Shown piece by piece: positions 6,063 through 13,953 of a stretch of DNA of 20,024 nt. The notes under the pieces are model-generated. The model did not search any database, was not told the DNA's origin, and saw only the letters and a program-made list of their open reading frames with translations. The stretch's first letter is position 1; each line of letters starts with the position of its first letter. The stretch comes from Candidatus Bathyarchaeota archaeon. Lineage in GTDB: Archaea; Thermoproteota; Bathyarchaeia; TCS64. The DNA is taken from contig WJJC01000179.1 of assembly GCA_014729945.1 (NCBI GenBank), positions 1 to 20,024 on the forward strand, written 5' to 3'. Position numbers and translations under genes: made by a program.

Positions 6063-7619
6063 GTGAATAGACGCATTCTTTTAGTTATATTATTAGTGTG
6101 CTCAGTTCTATGCATGTATGGGGCTTATCGTGTTAACAACTCTAATGGGGAGTTGAGTGTAACCAACATTGTCATACCGGGTGAAAACCGCATAACCGGG
6201 GTTCTATATACTCCAAAGGAGGCTAGGGAAGACGCTCCCTGTATCTTACTTGCTCACGGTATTGTGAATAGCAAGGAGTCATTATCAGGCGTGGCGTTAG
6301 AGCTTGCTAAACACGAGTATCTTGCCCTGAGTATAGATCTCTTGGGGCACGGGGGCTCATCCGGAGCTATTTCTGAATCAGATCCCAGTCTTGGTGTTAT
6401 CCGGGCCTCGGATTATCTTCTCACGTATTCAAATAACTCTCAGATTGGATTAATTGGACACAGTATGGGGGCGGGGGCCGTATATTATGCGGCTTCTCAT
6501 GGGGTTCCTGAGATTGGTGTTGTGCTCATCGGTGGTGGGATCGGTTCAAATAGTTATGATACTTCAAAGGAGTTTGTGGTTCCTCAGCCACGGAATCCTC
6601 TCGTGGTAATTGGGCGATATGATGTACTTTTCCCATGGGAACGAATCGAGGAATCCTTGGAGACCACGTTTCCAGTCCACACCCCTGAGCTTAATGAGTT
6701 GAAGGGTGATCCTCATGGAGCATCCATGACATTGTTGCTAATGCCCTGTACTTCTCATCTTTTTGAGCCTGTTTCTCCCGCTGTGGTGGCGTCCACGGTG
6801 AACTGGTTTAACACCATCAATCGGGTAAGTGTTCGAAAAACCCTGTCTTATCTTCAACGGGAGGGATTGTTCCTGTTTGCTTTTATCTTTTTCATTGCTG
6901 CACTGGTATTAGCATCAACCTTGGGGGCACAGCCTATTGATGTCACTGGCTTTGATAGGACAAGTGGTGTAATCTATGGACTTGTTGGTTTCATCGTTTT
7001 TATACCGTCTATGTTACTTGGTAACATCATGTCTTTTCCGCCTCAGATTTTTGGTTCATCGATTTCTTGGTGGCTGCTGATCTGGGGTCTGATTGTATTG
7101 GGTTTTTCTCGTTACTGGAAAAAAAGTGAATTTTACAGAATAGAGAGTAAGGATGTATTTTATGCGTTTGGTCTGTTTTTTCTCTCATATCTCTTTGTTT
7201 TTGGTTTGGAGTACTTGTTTGGCTTCAGTTTTAGGCTTATTGTGCCTATTATGCGGGTTCCAACCACGAGACGATGGGTTGCGTTTGTTTTTTCTCTCCC
7301 CTTTATGTTGGTGCATTTTTATTCTGAGGCGACTTGGTTTGGGGATAAGGCATCATGTTTTCTAGGGTTTGCTGTATCAAAATTTGGGTTATTTTCCGGG
7401 GTATTGCTGATTCAGTATGGTGGCTTCTTTTTATTGGATACTGTTCTGGTGTCTGGGTTTTATGGGTTTATCTTGGAGTTTCTAGTGGCTATTGTGCCTG
7501 TGATGTTGATATCTGGGTTGATTACTAGTTGGTGTATGAGGAATGGTCGGAGTGGAGTCTCGATTGTGCTGAACTCTTTATTGTTTAGTTGGATAGCGGC
7601 CGGTTTGTTTCCCTATTAA
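6063..7619 (+). CDS. Membrane-bound alpha/beta hydrolase fused to a multi-span membrane domain
   Basis: 518 residues. A signal-anchor helix (about 4-22) precedes an alpha/beta-hydrolase domain (about 35-255). The domain has the oxyanion-region LLAHGIVNS (62-70), LLGHGGSSG (93-101) and the nucleophile elbow GHSMG (132-136, Ser134). The likely acid is Asp187 in GRYDVLFPW and the likely histidine is His232. The C-terminal half (about 268-518) has roughly eight hydrophobic segments. The hydrolase domain probably faces outward, given the N-terminal anchor. A lipid or ester substrate is possible but not shown. The GTG start fits a TATA box 25 bp upstream. A short inverted repeat (GAAGAT/ATCTTC) directly follows the stop codon. 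Confidence 0.85.
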   Translation: MNRRILLVILLVCSVLCMYGAYRVNNSNGELSVTNIVIPGENRITGVLYTPKEAREDAPCILLAHGIVNSKESLSGVALELAKHEYLALSIDLLGHGGSSGAISESDPSLGVIRASDYLLTYSNNSQIGLIGHSMGAGAVYYAASHGVPEIGVVLIGGGIGSNSYDTSKEFVVPQPRNPLVVIGRYDVLFPWERIEESLETTFPVHTPELNELKGDPHGASMTLLLMPCTSHLFEPVSPAVVASTVNWFNTINRVSVRKTLSYLQREGLFLFAFIFFIAALVLASTLGAQPIDVTGFDRTSGVIYGLVGFIVFIPSMLLGNIMSFPPQIFGSSISWWLLIWGLIVLGFSRYWKKSEFYRIESKDVFYAFGLFFLSYLFVFGLEYLFGFSFRLIVPIMRVPTTRRWVAFVFSLPFMLVHFYSEATWFGDKASCFLGFAVSKFGLFSGVLLIQYGGFFLLDTVLVSGFYGFILEFLVAIVPVMLISGLITSWCMRNGRSGVSIVLNSLLFSWIAAGLFPY

Positions 7620-7638
7620 GAAGATATTTTGCATCTTC
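7620..7638. terminator. Inverted repeat just after the hydrolase gene
   Basis: GAAGAT and ATCTTC flank a 7-nt loop immediately after the TAA at 7617-7619. There is no T-run behind it, so a terminator role is only possible. Confidence 0.25.
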
Positions 7639-7994
7639 AAGTGCATTTGATGACCATTTCGATGGAAGTATACTCAATACACAAGTGCTGAAGGTCTGAC
7701 TGTGAACTATAGTTTCAAAATTATCTTATAGATGGGTTGATTCTATCAATTATCTCGCCAATAATTATAGAGCCAATAAGATGTCTTCTAGAGAAATTAA
7801 ATCTAAAAGAAAACGCGACAAAGTATTATCGACAAAAAAATATTATAGATTAAATAAAAATCGGTCTTCATCTCATATAACGTATTATTTATTGTTAAAA
7901 TCTGTTGATTATTAAAAAAATGCCAGCTTAGGTTAGGGGATATCCATATTTGACTTTAAATACGTGCTTGGCTCAAGTGTCTATTAGACTGAGT
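7639..7994. other. A/T-rich convergent intergenic region with one doubtful small ORF
   Basis: The region lies between convergent genes. The only candidate is a 44-codon plus-strand ORF at 7781-7915, rich in Lys, Arg, Tyr and Ser and using A/T-rich codons unlike its neighbours. It contains KKYYRLNKNR, which resembles the B-linker segment KYYRLRKR of the TFB encoded at 2898-3824. It may be a decayed TFB fragment or chance. I do not call it a gene. Confidence 0.4.
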
Positions 7995-8011
7995 AAAGGG
8001 TTATTCCCTTT
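7995..8011 (-). terminator. Hairpin at the end of the PH-domain gene
   Basis: AAAGGG and CCCTTT flank a 5-nt loop that contains the gene's stop codon (8001-8003). It is a possible 3'-end structure, weakly supported. Confidence 0.25.
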
Positions 8012-8732
8012 TGTCTTCTTTTAATAAGTCACGTATCTCTCGTAGAGTGATTAGCATTTCATCGTCTAGCCCGGGCCCTCTTGGTACTGGTTTATCTGTT
8101 TTATCTGGCTCAGTAGTTGTAACGTATGGTGTCCTGAATTTTCGTAGCTCGTTGAGGATAAAGTCTCTTAGCTCCTCGTAGAATCTGATTCCTTCTAGTT
8201 TCTCCTCTGGGCCGGTCTGGTTGCTGCCAGAGTATCCGGCGGTCTCGATACTTACGCTGCCTAGACCGAATATTCTGTCGAATACTCCCGCGTTGCTGCT
8301 GATGTTTGTGATTGTTCGGAATGGTACGTGTTTGCGTGTTATAGTGAGGATTCCTTTCTTGACGTATATCTCGGGCATGGATTCACCTGATTCACTGATT
8401 ACGCTGTACTCGATACTTTTGATATAGATGGGTGTCAATATCTCGACTGGAATAAGCCAGATGAGGTTGCCTATGATGAGCCAATTGTTCATGGTTCTGC
8501 CCCATGTGCCCATGGTGGCTATAGCTTCACCGAACTCGGCTGGGTCTATTGCATATAGCATGTAAAGTAGTATGATGGTTATGGTCATGGATCCAAGCCA
8601 TATGGTGGCTGCTATTGCTATGTTTTTCACCAAGACTTTGGTGGTGTAGGCTTTGTCTGGTTTGAATATCCTGCCGCTCACAATCTTCTCAAGGGGTGGC
8701 TTGATTACTCTGGTTTCTACTTCTTTTCTCAT
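8001..8732 (-). CDS. PH-domain (DUF304/YdbS-like) membrane protein
   Basis: 243 residues. Two hydrophobic segments (about 36-64 and 83-106) are followed by a bacterial-type PH domain: a segment with YVKKGILTITRKHVPFRTIT, then NISSNAGVFDRIFGLGSVSI, which matches the bPH_2 pattern of a rise into a G-x-L strand, an F-R-x-I-x-N-I segment and F-G-L-G-S-V. The C-terminal 55 residues are hydrophilic and charged. The function of these membrane PH proteins is unclear; membrane sensing or assembly roles are proposed for the family. It is the second gene of a tight operon: the upstream Tfx-like gene ends 2 bp before this ATG, and an AGGAGG ribosome-binding site lies inside that gene's last codons. The pairing suggests that the regulator controls this membrane protein. 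Confidence 0.85.
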   Translation of the reverse strand: MRKEVETRVIKPPLEKIVSGRIFKPDKAYTTKVLVKNIAIAATIWLGSMTITIILLYMLYAIDPAEFGEAIATMGTWGRTMNNWLIIGNLIWLIPVEILTPIYIKSIEYSVISESGESMPEIYVKKGILTITRKHVPFRTITNISSNAGVFDRIFGLGSVSIETAGYSGSNQTGPEEKLEGIRFYEELRDFILNELRKFRTPYVTTTEPDKTDKPVPRGPGLDDEMLITLREIRDLLKEDKRE

Positions 8733-8734
8733 TT

Positions 8735-9223
8735 CTATCTCCTCCTGTATCGGGGTATCTCTTTGGCCGCTAGCTTGGTGAATATGGCTGTGCTCTGTTT
8801 TGTCATGTGTTGCTTTTTCTCGTCTGGTCTGAGCTTTATGTTGTACTCTCTTATTATGGTGTCAAGAGTCTCTTTGCACTCGGGTTCTTTGGGACACTCT
8901 GAGCATAGTTTTCCAGCGTAGCTATCATGCTTGTACCAGACTACTACGCCGTCTGATTCGGTATAGATGATGTAGACTTGGGCGTTGGCCTGATAGTCGA
9001 ACCCTATCAGGAGCCCTTTGTAGTCTTGGAGGCTCTCTACGTCGAGTCTGTGGCTCTTGGCGTGTTCTTGTAGTGCTTTGCTGATCTTGTTTCTTGCTCT
9101 ATAGAGTACTCTTGAGGTGTATGCTGGTGTCCAGTCAGGGTTGTTGTCTGCGATTTCGCTTGTGGGTTTTCCTTTCTGGAATTCTCTCCATACTTGTTGT
9201 TCGTGGTTTGAGAGCAGGCTCAT
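8735..9223 (-). CDS. Tfx-like / sigma-70 region 4-type HTH regulator
   Basis: 162 residues. The N-terminus (about 1-55) is a helix-turn-helix of the Tfx or sigma-region-4 type: LLSNHEQQVWREFQKGKPTS, then T-P-A-Y-T-S-R-V-L-Y-R-A-R as the recognition helix. The central region is a small mixed domain (LLIGFDYQANAQVYIIYTES), followed by a short Cys motif C-x2-C-x5-C in LCSECPKEPECKE (about 109-121) that could hold a metal. It probably represses or activates its own operon: two palindromes 21 bp apart overlap the promoter. The ATG is preceded at about 10 nt by an AGAGGA ribosome-binding site. The signal sensed is unknown. Confidence 0.8.
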   Translation of the reverse strand: MSLLSNHEQQVWREFQKGKPTSEIADNNPDWTPAYTSRVLYRARNKISKALQEHAKSHRLDVESLQDYKGLLIGFDYQANAQVYIIYTESDGVVVWYKHDSYAGKLCSECPKEPECKETLDTIIREYNIKLRPDEKKQHMTKQSTAIFTKLAAKEIPRYRRR

Positions 9224-9247
9224 TTTTGGATTCCTCTAATACACAAA

Positions 9248-9284
9248 TGGTATATCTTTACCAATATTTGGTATATATTTACTA
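9248..9284. promoter_or_regulatory. Tandem palindromic operators over the Tfx-like promoter
   Basis: TGGTA-N6-TACCA (9248-9263) is a perfect palindrome; TGGTA-N6-TACTA (9269-9284) is its near-perfect copy. Their starts are 21 bp apart, two helical turns, so bound dimers would sit on one DNA face. The upper copy overlaps the minus-strand TATA element TAAATATATAC (9271-9281) and the lower one the predicted start site. Confidence 0.65.
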
Positions 9285-9325
9285 ATAAGTGTTGTGCGGG
9301 TTAACCGTAATGACAGTTATTTACC

Positions 9326-9349
9326 CTGTGTGCATACAAGGTCACACAG
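9326..9349. repeat. 7-bp inverted repeat upstream of the Tfx-like operon
   Basis: CTGTGTG and CACACAG flank a 10-nt spacer. It lies about 45 bp upstream of the Tfx-like TATA box and 126 bp beyond the DsrE-like stop codon, so it could be an activator site or a 3'-end hairpin of the DsrE-like transcript. Confidence 0.35.
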
Positions 9350-9475
9350 TATTAACAATCAACACATATTAGTAATAAGACGTTGACACTACTCATGTAT
9401 CAGGGTGGATGGATTTCTCATGTTATGAATAGTCATTATTTTAACTTGTAGGAAATAGATTAAAGTGGATCTAGT

Positions 9476-9823
9476 TTAAAAGTTGATAACTTTGTCGCTA
9501 TTGGTGATCCATTCTGTGAGGATCTTCATGCTTCCCCGTTCTACGCCTTCCACTAGCTCTGTGGGTGTTAGTCCGCGGGCGTCTATGCAGGCGCCGCATA
9601 CTTTTACATGTGCGCCTTTTTTTATGAGTGCTTTTATCATCTTCTCCATGTTGTAGTAGCCTTCTGGGGTTTTCTGCCCTTTCTTGGCGGCGGCTACGGA
9701 GTCTCCCATGAGGAAGATTCTGACTTTGTTTTTTGCTGAGGCTGCTGTTGAGGCGAGTCGGAGGGCGTTCCAGGGTTTCTCGATGCCGTATGGTGAATCG
9801 TTTATTATTATGGTCCAGATCAT
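9476..9823 (-). CDS. DsrE/DsrF-like family protein
   Basis: 115 residues from the ATG. The fold is that of the DsrE family: IIINDSPYGIEKPWNALRLA, then K-V-R-I-F-L-M-G-D-S-V, then K-G-A-H-V-K-V-C-G-A-C-I-D-A-R-G and a helical C-terminus. The two Cys in VCGACIDARG occupy the position where DsrE-like and TusD-like proteins carry a sulfur-relay cysteine, so transfer of sulfane sulfur is plausible; many archaeal members have no proven role. The open frame extends eight codons to a TTG at 9847, but that lies only about 11 bp from the TATA centre, whereas the ATG at 9823 is 35 bp from it, so the ATG is preferred. No dsr or tus partner gene is adjacent. Confidence 0.88.
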   Translation of the reverse strand: MIWTIIINDSPYGIEKPWNALRLASTAASAKNKVRIFLMGDSVAAAKKGQKTPEGYYNMEKMIKALIKKGAHVKVCGACIDARGLTPTELVEGVERGSMKILTEWITNSDKVINF

Positions 9824-9852
9824 GGGTTGATCCGTGGTATGGCTCAATAAAA

Positions 9853-9862
9853 GTATATATTA
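9853..9862 (-). promoter_or_regulatory. TATA box of the DsrE-like gene
   Basis: The minus strand reads TAATATATAC. The predicted start near 9833 decides in favour of the ATG at 9823 over the upstream TTG. Confidence 0.6.
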
Positions 9863-10054
9863 CTAGTTTGATGGTGTCCTTTTTGTTTGATTGGTGTCTG
9901 CTCGGGGTTGATGCCTATGTCGATTTGGAAACGAAAGAGACACTAGCAGACATATGTGATTCTAGTATTGTTTTGTATAAACCATTTGCACGTAAAATAT
10001 ATAGCGACAGTAGACCCGGAAGCCTTGAGTTTATTTTTGTGTTCCTGAATTCTT

Positions 10055-10065
10055 TTGTATATCTA
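10055..10065 (+). promoter_or_regulatory. Candidate TATA box of the beta-propeller gene
   Basis: TTGTATATCTA is centred about 22 bp upstream of the ATG at 10082, consistent with a leaderless start. Confidence 0.4.
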
Positions 10066-10081
10066 TCGATGACTTGTTTCT

Positions 10082-11131
10082 ATGCGAAGGATCGTGCCTG
10101 TTTTAGTCGTAATTGTACTTGGTCTATTGGTAGCAGTAAACCTACTTGGAGGAGGGCCTGAGATCTCCAATGAGCAAGATAATACAGAGAATCCAGAGGA
10201 GACAACAGAAGTAACTCCTGAAGAGTCTGAATCAACACCCGTTGAAGAAGCGGAAGAGTATACTCCTCCAAGCAGATACTCGAAAATATCAGATGAACAG
10301 ATCAAACAATATCCAAAAGATGACCTTAATCCCCCTGTTTCAGAATCTGACGAATATTATGACCCAGTGCCCGTACCGGGATTGGTGAATACCGCAGGCG
10401 GAGAGGATTCTGCCTTCATCCTGCCAAGTGGGGATATACTTTACTTCTTCTTCACACCCGACGTAAGGGTACCCATTGAGGAACAGGTGATTGATGAGGT
10501 AACAGGAATATATGTGTCAAACTTGTTGAATGGGGAATGGAGTGAACCCACCAGAGTGCTTCTTCAAAACCCAGATAAGCTGGCATTAGACGGCTGTGAA
10601 ATACTCATAGACGATAAAATATATTTCTGCTCAGCCAGAGAAGGCTACACTGGGCTTCACTGGTTCAAAGCAGAAAAAGTAGACGGAGTATGGAGTAACT
10701 GGACTTGTATAGATCCTTGGTTGAAGACCTTTGAGAATGAGGTAGGAGAGCTCCACTTCTCAGCGGACATGCATACTCTATATTTCCACAGTGATAGAGA
10801 AGGAGGAAAAGGCTTACGCGATATCTGGAAATCGGATTGGACAAACGGTGGATGGGGAGAACCAGCAAACCTAGAAGTAATAAACACTGAGAGCGATGAG
10901 GGCTGGCCATGTCTCTCGCCTGATGGAAGTGAGTTGTGGTTTTCAAGAGATTATGGTATCTGGCGTTCTTTGCTGGTTGATGGTAAATGGGGTGAACCTG
11001 AGCGTATGTTTTTCCCTCTTGCTGGTGAGCCTACGGTTGATGCTGAGGGGAATGTCTATTTTACGCATCATTTCTATGAGGGTGATATTATGCTTGAGGC
11101 TGATATCTATGTTGCCCATAAGAAGCCATAA
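10082..11131 (+). CDS. Membrane-anchored PD40/TolB-like beta-propeller protein
   Basis: 349 residues. A hydrophobic N-terminal segment (about 4-22) acts as signal peptide or anchor; there is no lipobox cysteine. An acidic Glu/Thr/Pro linker (about 26-62) follows. The rest looks like a beta-propeller built of PD40-type blades, with W-S-E-P or W-G-E-P turns, F-S-A-D-M-H-T-L-Y-F-H-S-D-R-E-G, and CLSPDGSELWFSRD as the clearest blade. Such domains mostly mediate binding of proteins or polysaccharides outside the cell. No catalytic motif is seen. It is transcribed alone from its own promoter. Confidence 0.8.
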   Translation: MRRIVPVLVVIVLGLLVAVNLLGGGPEISNEQDNTENPEETTEVTPEESESTPVEEAEEYTPPSRYSKISDEQIKQYPKDDLNPPVSESDEYYDPVPVPGLVNTAGGEDSAFILPSGDILYFFFTPDVRVPIEEQVIDEVTGIYVSNLLNGEWSEPTRVLLQNPDKLALDGCEILIDDKIYFCSAREGYTGLHWFKAEKVDGVWSNWTCIDPWLKTFENEVGELHFSADMHTLYFHSDREGGKGLRDIWKSDWTNGGWGEPANLEVINTESDEGWPCLSPDGSELWFSRDYGIWRSLLVDGKWGEPERMFFPLAGEPTVDAEGNVYFTHHFYEGDIMLEADIYVAHKKP

Positions 11132-11313
11132 GACAATTTTTTAGGTCTTTTCAATAAATAATCTTTTCTGTATTCTTTTTATTATATGTATGATTAATTT
11201 ATTCACTCTACTAGTTGATTTTATTGCATTATCAATTGTATCCTTGATAGGATATTATTCGCAGAAAATACATAGGAGACCAAATCATCTCGCATGCGAT
11301 GCCGCTAAATAGC

Positions 11314-11324
11314 AAAATATAGTA
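11314..11324 (+). promoter_or_regulatory. TATA box of the esterase-like gene
   Basis: AAAATATAGTA is centred about 24 bp upstream of the TTG at 11343, which supports a leaderless TTG start. Confidence 0.5.
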
Positions 11325-11342
11325 TTCTAATCTGTGATGTAA

Positions 11343-12086
11343 TTGAGGCCAGTAGTAAATAATACATTCAAGATAAAATCAGAAAAATTAGATGAGACCC
11401 GAGAAATCTACGTATACCATCCACCAAACTTAGAGGAATCCAATTTAGCCTACCCTGTGATATATCTTCTCGATGGACACAGTCTCCATAATGTCTGCGC
11501 CAGCTTCGTGCAACATTACTCAAACAGAGACCGCATACCCAGAGCAATCGTAGCTGGGATAGCCAGCACAGATAGGCTCAGGGATTTTACCCCCACAGAG
11601 AGGGAAGCATATAATGGAGAATACGGTGGAGGAGGAGCAGAGAATTTCCTACGGTTTCTCTCAGATGAACTTTTCCCAGTGATTGAGGAAAAATACCCTA
11701 CAAGAGACTACAGGGTATTGATGGGTCACTCTTACGGTGGCTTGTTCGTAATTCATGCCCTATTGTCTAGACCTGATTTATTCAGGGCTTATATGGCTTG
11801 TAGCCCATGGTTCTCTGAAGGAGATAATGCGTTGATCAAAGAAATTGGGAAACAACTAGAGATAGGATACGAGAAATCAAAGCTATTCTATTTGACCCAT
11901 GAACCCATCACTAGCCCCGGTATTGAGGACCGTATCAAGAACATGAGACAGGTCTTTAGAGAAAACGCGGGTGATGACTTTAGGTGGGAGTATAAGAGAT
12001 ACAGTGACGCGGATCACTCAAACCTACCCTTAAAGGCTATTCCTGATGCGCTGGATTTCTTCTTCCCAGGATTCATCCAAGACTAA
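11343..12086 (+). CDS. Esterase-D-like alpha/beta hydrolase
   Basis: 247 residues, typical of the putative esterase family that includes esterase D, IroE/Fes-like enterochelin esterases and mycolyltransferases. The motifs seen are YPVIYLLDGHSLHN (39-52), the nucleophile elbow MGHSYGG, and a candidate catalytic histidine in SDADHSNLP near the C-terminus. An acidic residue between them is expected but not assigned. There is no signal peptide, so the enzyme is cytoplasmic; the substrate is unknown. The start is TTG: the only nearby upstream ATG is followed directly by a stop, and the TATA box spacing points to this codon. Confidence 0.88.
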   Translation: MRPVVNNTFKIKSEKLDETREIYVYHPPNLEESNLAYPVIYLLDGHSLHNVCASFVQHYSNRDRIPRAIVAGIASTDRLRDFTPTEREAYNGEYGGGGAENFLRFLSDELFPVIEEKYPTRDYRVLMGHSYGGLFVIHALLSRPDLFRAYMACSPWFSEGDNALIKEIGKQLEIGYEKSKLFYLTHEPITSPGIEDRIKNMRQVFRENAGDDFRWEYKRYSDADHSNLPLKAIPDALDFFFPGFIQD

Positions 12087-12282
12087 ACATTCATCCTTTT
12101 TACTGTTAAAAATACACTAGTATGAGTAAGGTTAACAGTAGTCTTGATCTTCGTTGATTATCAAACGTCTCTAATTATTCTATGTGGCTGTCGATTATCC
12201 GAGCTATGCTTGAATCTCTTATTATCATTTTTCTTCATTCATTTAGTATTAGGCGTCTAGGGCTTGTTTATGTTTGTTAGTG

Positions 12283-12292
12283 GTTTAAATAG
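12283..12292 (+). promoter_or_regulatory. TATA box of the coiled-coil gene
   Basis: GTTTAAATAG is centred about 34 bp upstream of the ATG at 12322, giving a leader of about 9 nt. Confidence 0.55.
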
Positions 12293-12321
12293 TTCAATGA
12301 TTAAACCTGTTATGGAATTAA

Positions 12322-12594
12322 ATGTCTGAAGATATAAACAAGAGAATAAACCAATGGGAGAAAGAGACCAAGAAACTTGTTACAAAAATGAGTGAGAAGG
12401 GGCAAGAGTCTTCCAAAGAGTTTGAGAAACAGGTCAAGGAATTAGAGAAAAAGGGAGAAGAGCTCCGTAAAGAGTTAGAAGAGAAAGGAAAAGAGGCCAA
12501 TGAAACGTTTGAGGAACAGTTAAATGATTTGAGTACCCGGCTTGATAACGCTGGTGAAAAAATTAAAGAGGCCTGGGAAGAGTTAACAAAGTAA
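12322..12594 (+). CDS. Short highly charged coiled-coil protein
   Basis: 90 residues made almost wholly of Lys, Glu, Gln and Leu in a pattern that fits a long helix or coiled coil (for example EFEKQVKELEKKGEELRKEL, 33-52). It has no cysteine and no membrane segment. Small proteins of this composition occur in many archaea with no known function. Its own strong TATA box and a proper start support that it is real; it may be a structural or DNA-associated protein, but nothing in the sequence shows that. Confidence 0.75.
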   Translation: MSEDINKRINQWEKETKKLVTKMSEKGQESSKEFEKQVKELEKKGEELRKELEEKGKEANETFEEQLNDLSTRLDNAGEKIKEAWEELTK

Positions 12595-12717
12595 CCTCTT
12601 TTTCATTCATAGTTATTGTTTCACTAATTTTCTATAGTTTCTTGGTTAGCCTCGTTTAATTGGGTAGTTAGTGAGTGTTTTCTTCTTAGGGATTATCAGT
12701 ATAGGTGTTCGTTTAAG

Positions 12718-13059
12718 CTAGCATGTGAGATGCAGAGCAGCTACGACTATTTCATCCTCTTTTAGCAGTTTTTTGAATGTGTCTATGGCTTTTCCTGTCT
12801 TCTCGGCGGTGATCTCTATGCCCCGTTCCTCCAGTGCCTCATAGACTTCCTTTGAGACCTTCATCCTCGCAAAGGTTCCCTGTCCTATTACTAGGATATC
12901 AGGGTCATAATCTAAGACTTCATCAAGGTCAGATAGGCCTAGGCGGTGGCCTTTCTTTCTCCACCAGTTTTTTTGGATGTGATCTGGATATATTATCAGA
13001 TCATTTGTGTATTCTTTTCCCTCCACAACTATTTTTCCGAAACTGTAGTTGTCAATCAT
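12718..13059 (-). CDS. Mth938-domain protein (DUF498)
   Basis: 113 residues, full length for the stand-alone Mth938/NDUFAF3-like domain. The family features are the start I-D-N-Y-S-F-G-K-I-V-V-E-G-K, the central D-P-D-I-L-V-I-G-Q-G-T segment, E-A-L-E-E-R-G-I-E-I, T-G-K-A-I-D-T-F, and the ending VVAALHLTC. The mitochondrial relative NDUFAF3 helps assemble complex I; the archaeal role is unknown. A minus-strand TATA-like element at 13091-13102 and a short palindrome at 13069-13081 lie upstream. Confidence 0.92.
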   Translation of the reverse strand: MIDNYSFGKIVVEGKEYTNDLIIYPDHIQKNWWRKKGHRLGLSDLDEVLDYDPDILVIGQGTFARMKVSKEVYEALEERGIEITAEKTGKAIDTFKKLLKEDEIVVAALHLTC

Positions 13060-13068
13060 TTCCCAAGC

Positions 13069-13081
13069 CTCGAGTATCGAG
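13069..13081. promoter_or_regulatory. Palindrome in the Mth938-domain promoter
   Basis: CTCGA-GTA-TCGAG has perfect 5-bp arms. It lies between the TATA-like element (13091-13102) and the ATG at 13059, at the predicted transcription start. It is a candidate operator; the arms are short, so chance is possible. Confidence 0.35.
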
Positions 13082-13159
13082 AAAATAGGTATGATTTATT
13101 AGGATTTGTTTGTCCCGGTATTCTGACCCTCTTACAATATATTCCATGGTTTTTTATTG

Positions 13160-13948
13160 TTAATTTGTATGGGTGAATTTTTCTCTAATCACCATAAACG
13201 TAAATAAGATTATCAGACCCGTGATTAGCAATAATCCTGTAATTGGTAACGCTTTCGCTAAACCTTCACCCACAAGCACATCAAATAATAAAACAGGCGC
13301 AGTCTTAGGATAATAAGCTAGGACCATAACTGCCCCAAACTCGCTTACAGCCCTCGCCCAAGTAAGCATACAACCTGTAAGCACCCCACGACCAGCTAAA
13401 GGCAATGAGATATCGAAAAAAACTCTCATTGGAGAGGCCCCTAGATTAAGAGCTGCATCCTCCATATCGCCGCTAATAGATGAAAATGCATCCTGAACAC
13501 TTCTTATCATATATGGTGCGCTAACAAAAGCCATAGCTAAAACTATTGCAGCTACTGAATCTACAAACGATATACCTATCCAGTTGAAGATTCCCCCAAA
13601 ATTTGATCTGGGACCAAAAAGGAAAAGCAGGGTTATACCTGCGGCGTTGTGTGGAATCAATATAGGTAAATCGATTAGAGAGTCGATGATCAGTCTCCCT
13701 TTGAAATCATGTTTATATAAGATATAGGCAAGTGGGACTCCTAGAACAAGGCTGAATAAGGTAGCCAAGGCGGCGCTGTAAAAGCTCAATATTAGAGAAT
13801 CTTTAACACGGTTATCTGATAATGCTTCAGGTAATCCGTCGGCTGATCCAATTATGCTTGTAAAGATGGGTATTACTAGTAGTAAGAAAAGGATGGCTCC
13901 GATTAATGTAGAGAAAACTTGGAACCATGCTATTCTCTTTCGGCTCAT
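13160..13948 (-). CDS. wtpB: Tungstate/molybdate ABC transporter permease
   Basis: 262 residues with about six membrane segments. The EAA-type cytoplasmic loop that docks the ATPase is visible as EDAALNLGASPMRVFFDISL, matching the ModB/WtpB/TupB permease class, and the C-terminal half has the usual S-E-F-G-A-V-M-V-L-A-Y. The frame opens at a GTG overlapping the wtpA stop by 4 bp, but a GGTGA ribosome-binding site at 13954-13958 sits 5 nt before the ATG at 13948, so that ATG is preferred. Translational coupling to wtpA is likely. No ATPase gene follows; the next gene is unrelated. Confidence 0.9.
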   Translation of the reverse strand: MSRKRIAWFQVFSTLIGAILFLLLVIPIFTSIIGSADGLPEALSDNRVKDSLILSFYSAALATLFSLVLGVPLAYILYKHDFKGRLIIDSLIDLPILIPHNAAGITLLFLFGPRSNFGGIFNWIGISFVDSVAAIVLAMAFVSAPYMIRSVQDAFSSISGDMEDAALNLGASPMRVFFDISLPLAGRGVLTGCMLTWARAVSEFGAVMVLAYYPKTAPVLLFDVLVGEGLAKALPITGLLLITGLIILFTFMVIREKFTHTN

Positions 13949-13953
13949 ATATT

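Noticed and set aside
9824..9847. Eight-residue extension of the DsrE-like protein from a TTG
   Set aside because: It lies upstream of the predicted transcription start; the ATG at 9823 fits family N-termini and promoter spacing.
9870..10161. Plus-strand ORF continuing into the beta-propeller gene's start
   Set aside because: It overlaps the next gene by 80 bp in another frame, has no recognisable domain and no well-placed TATA box.
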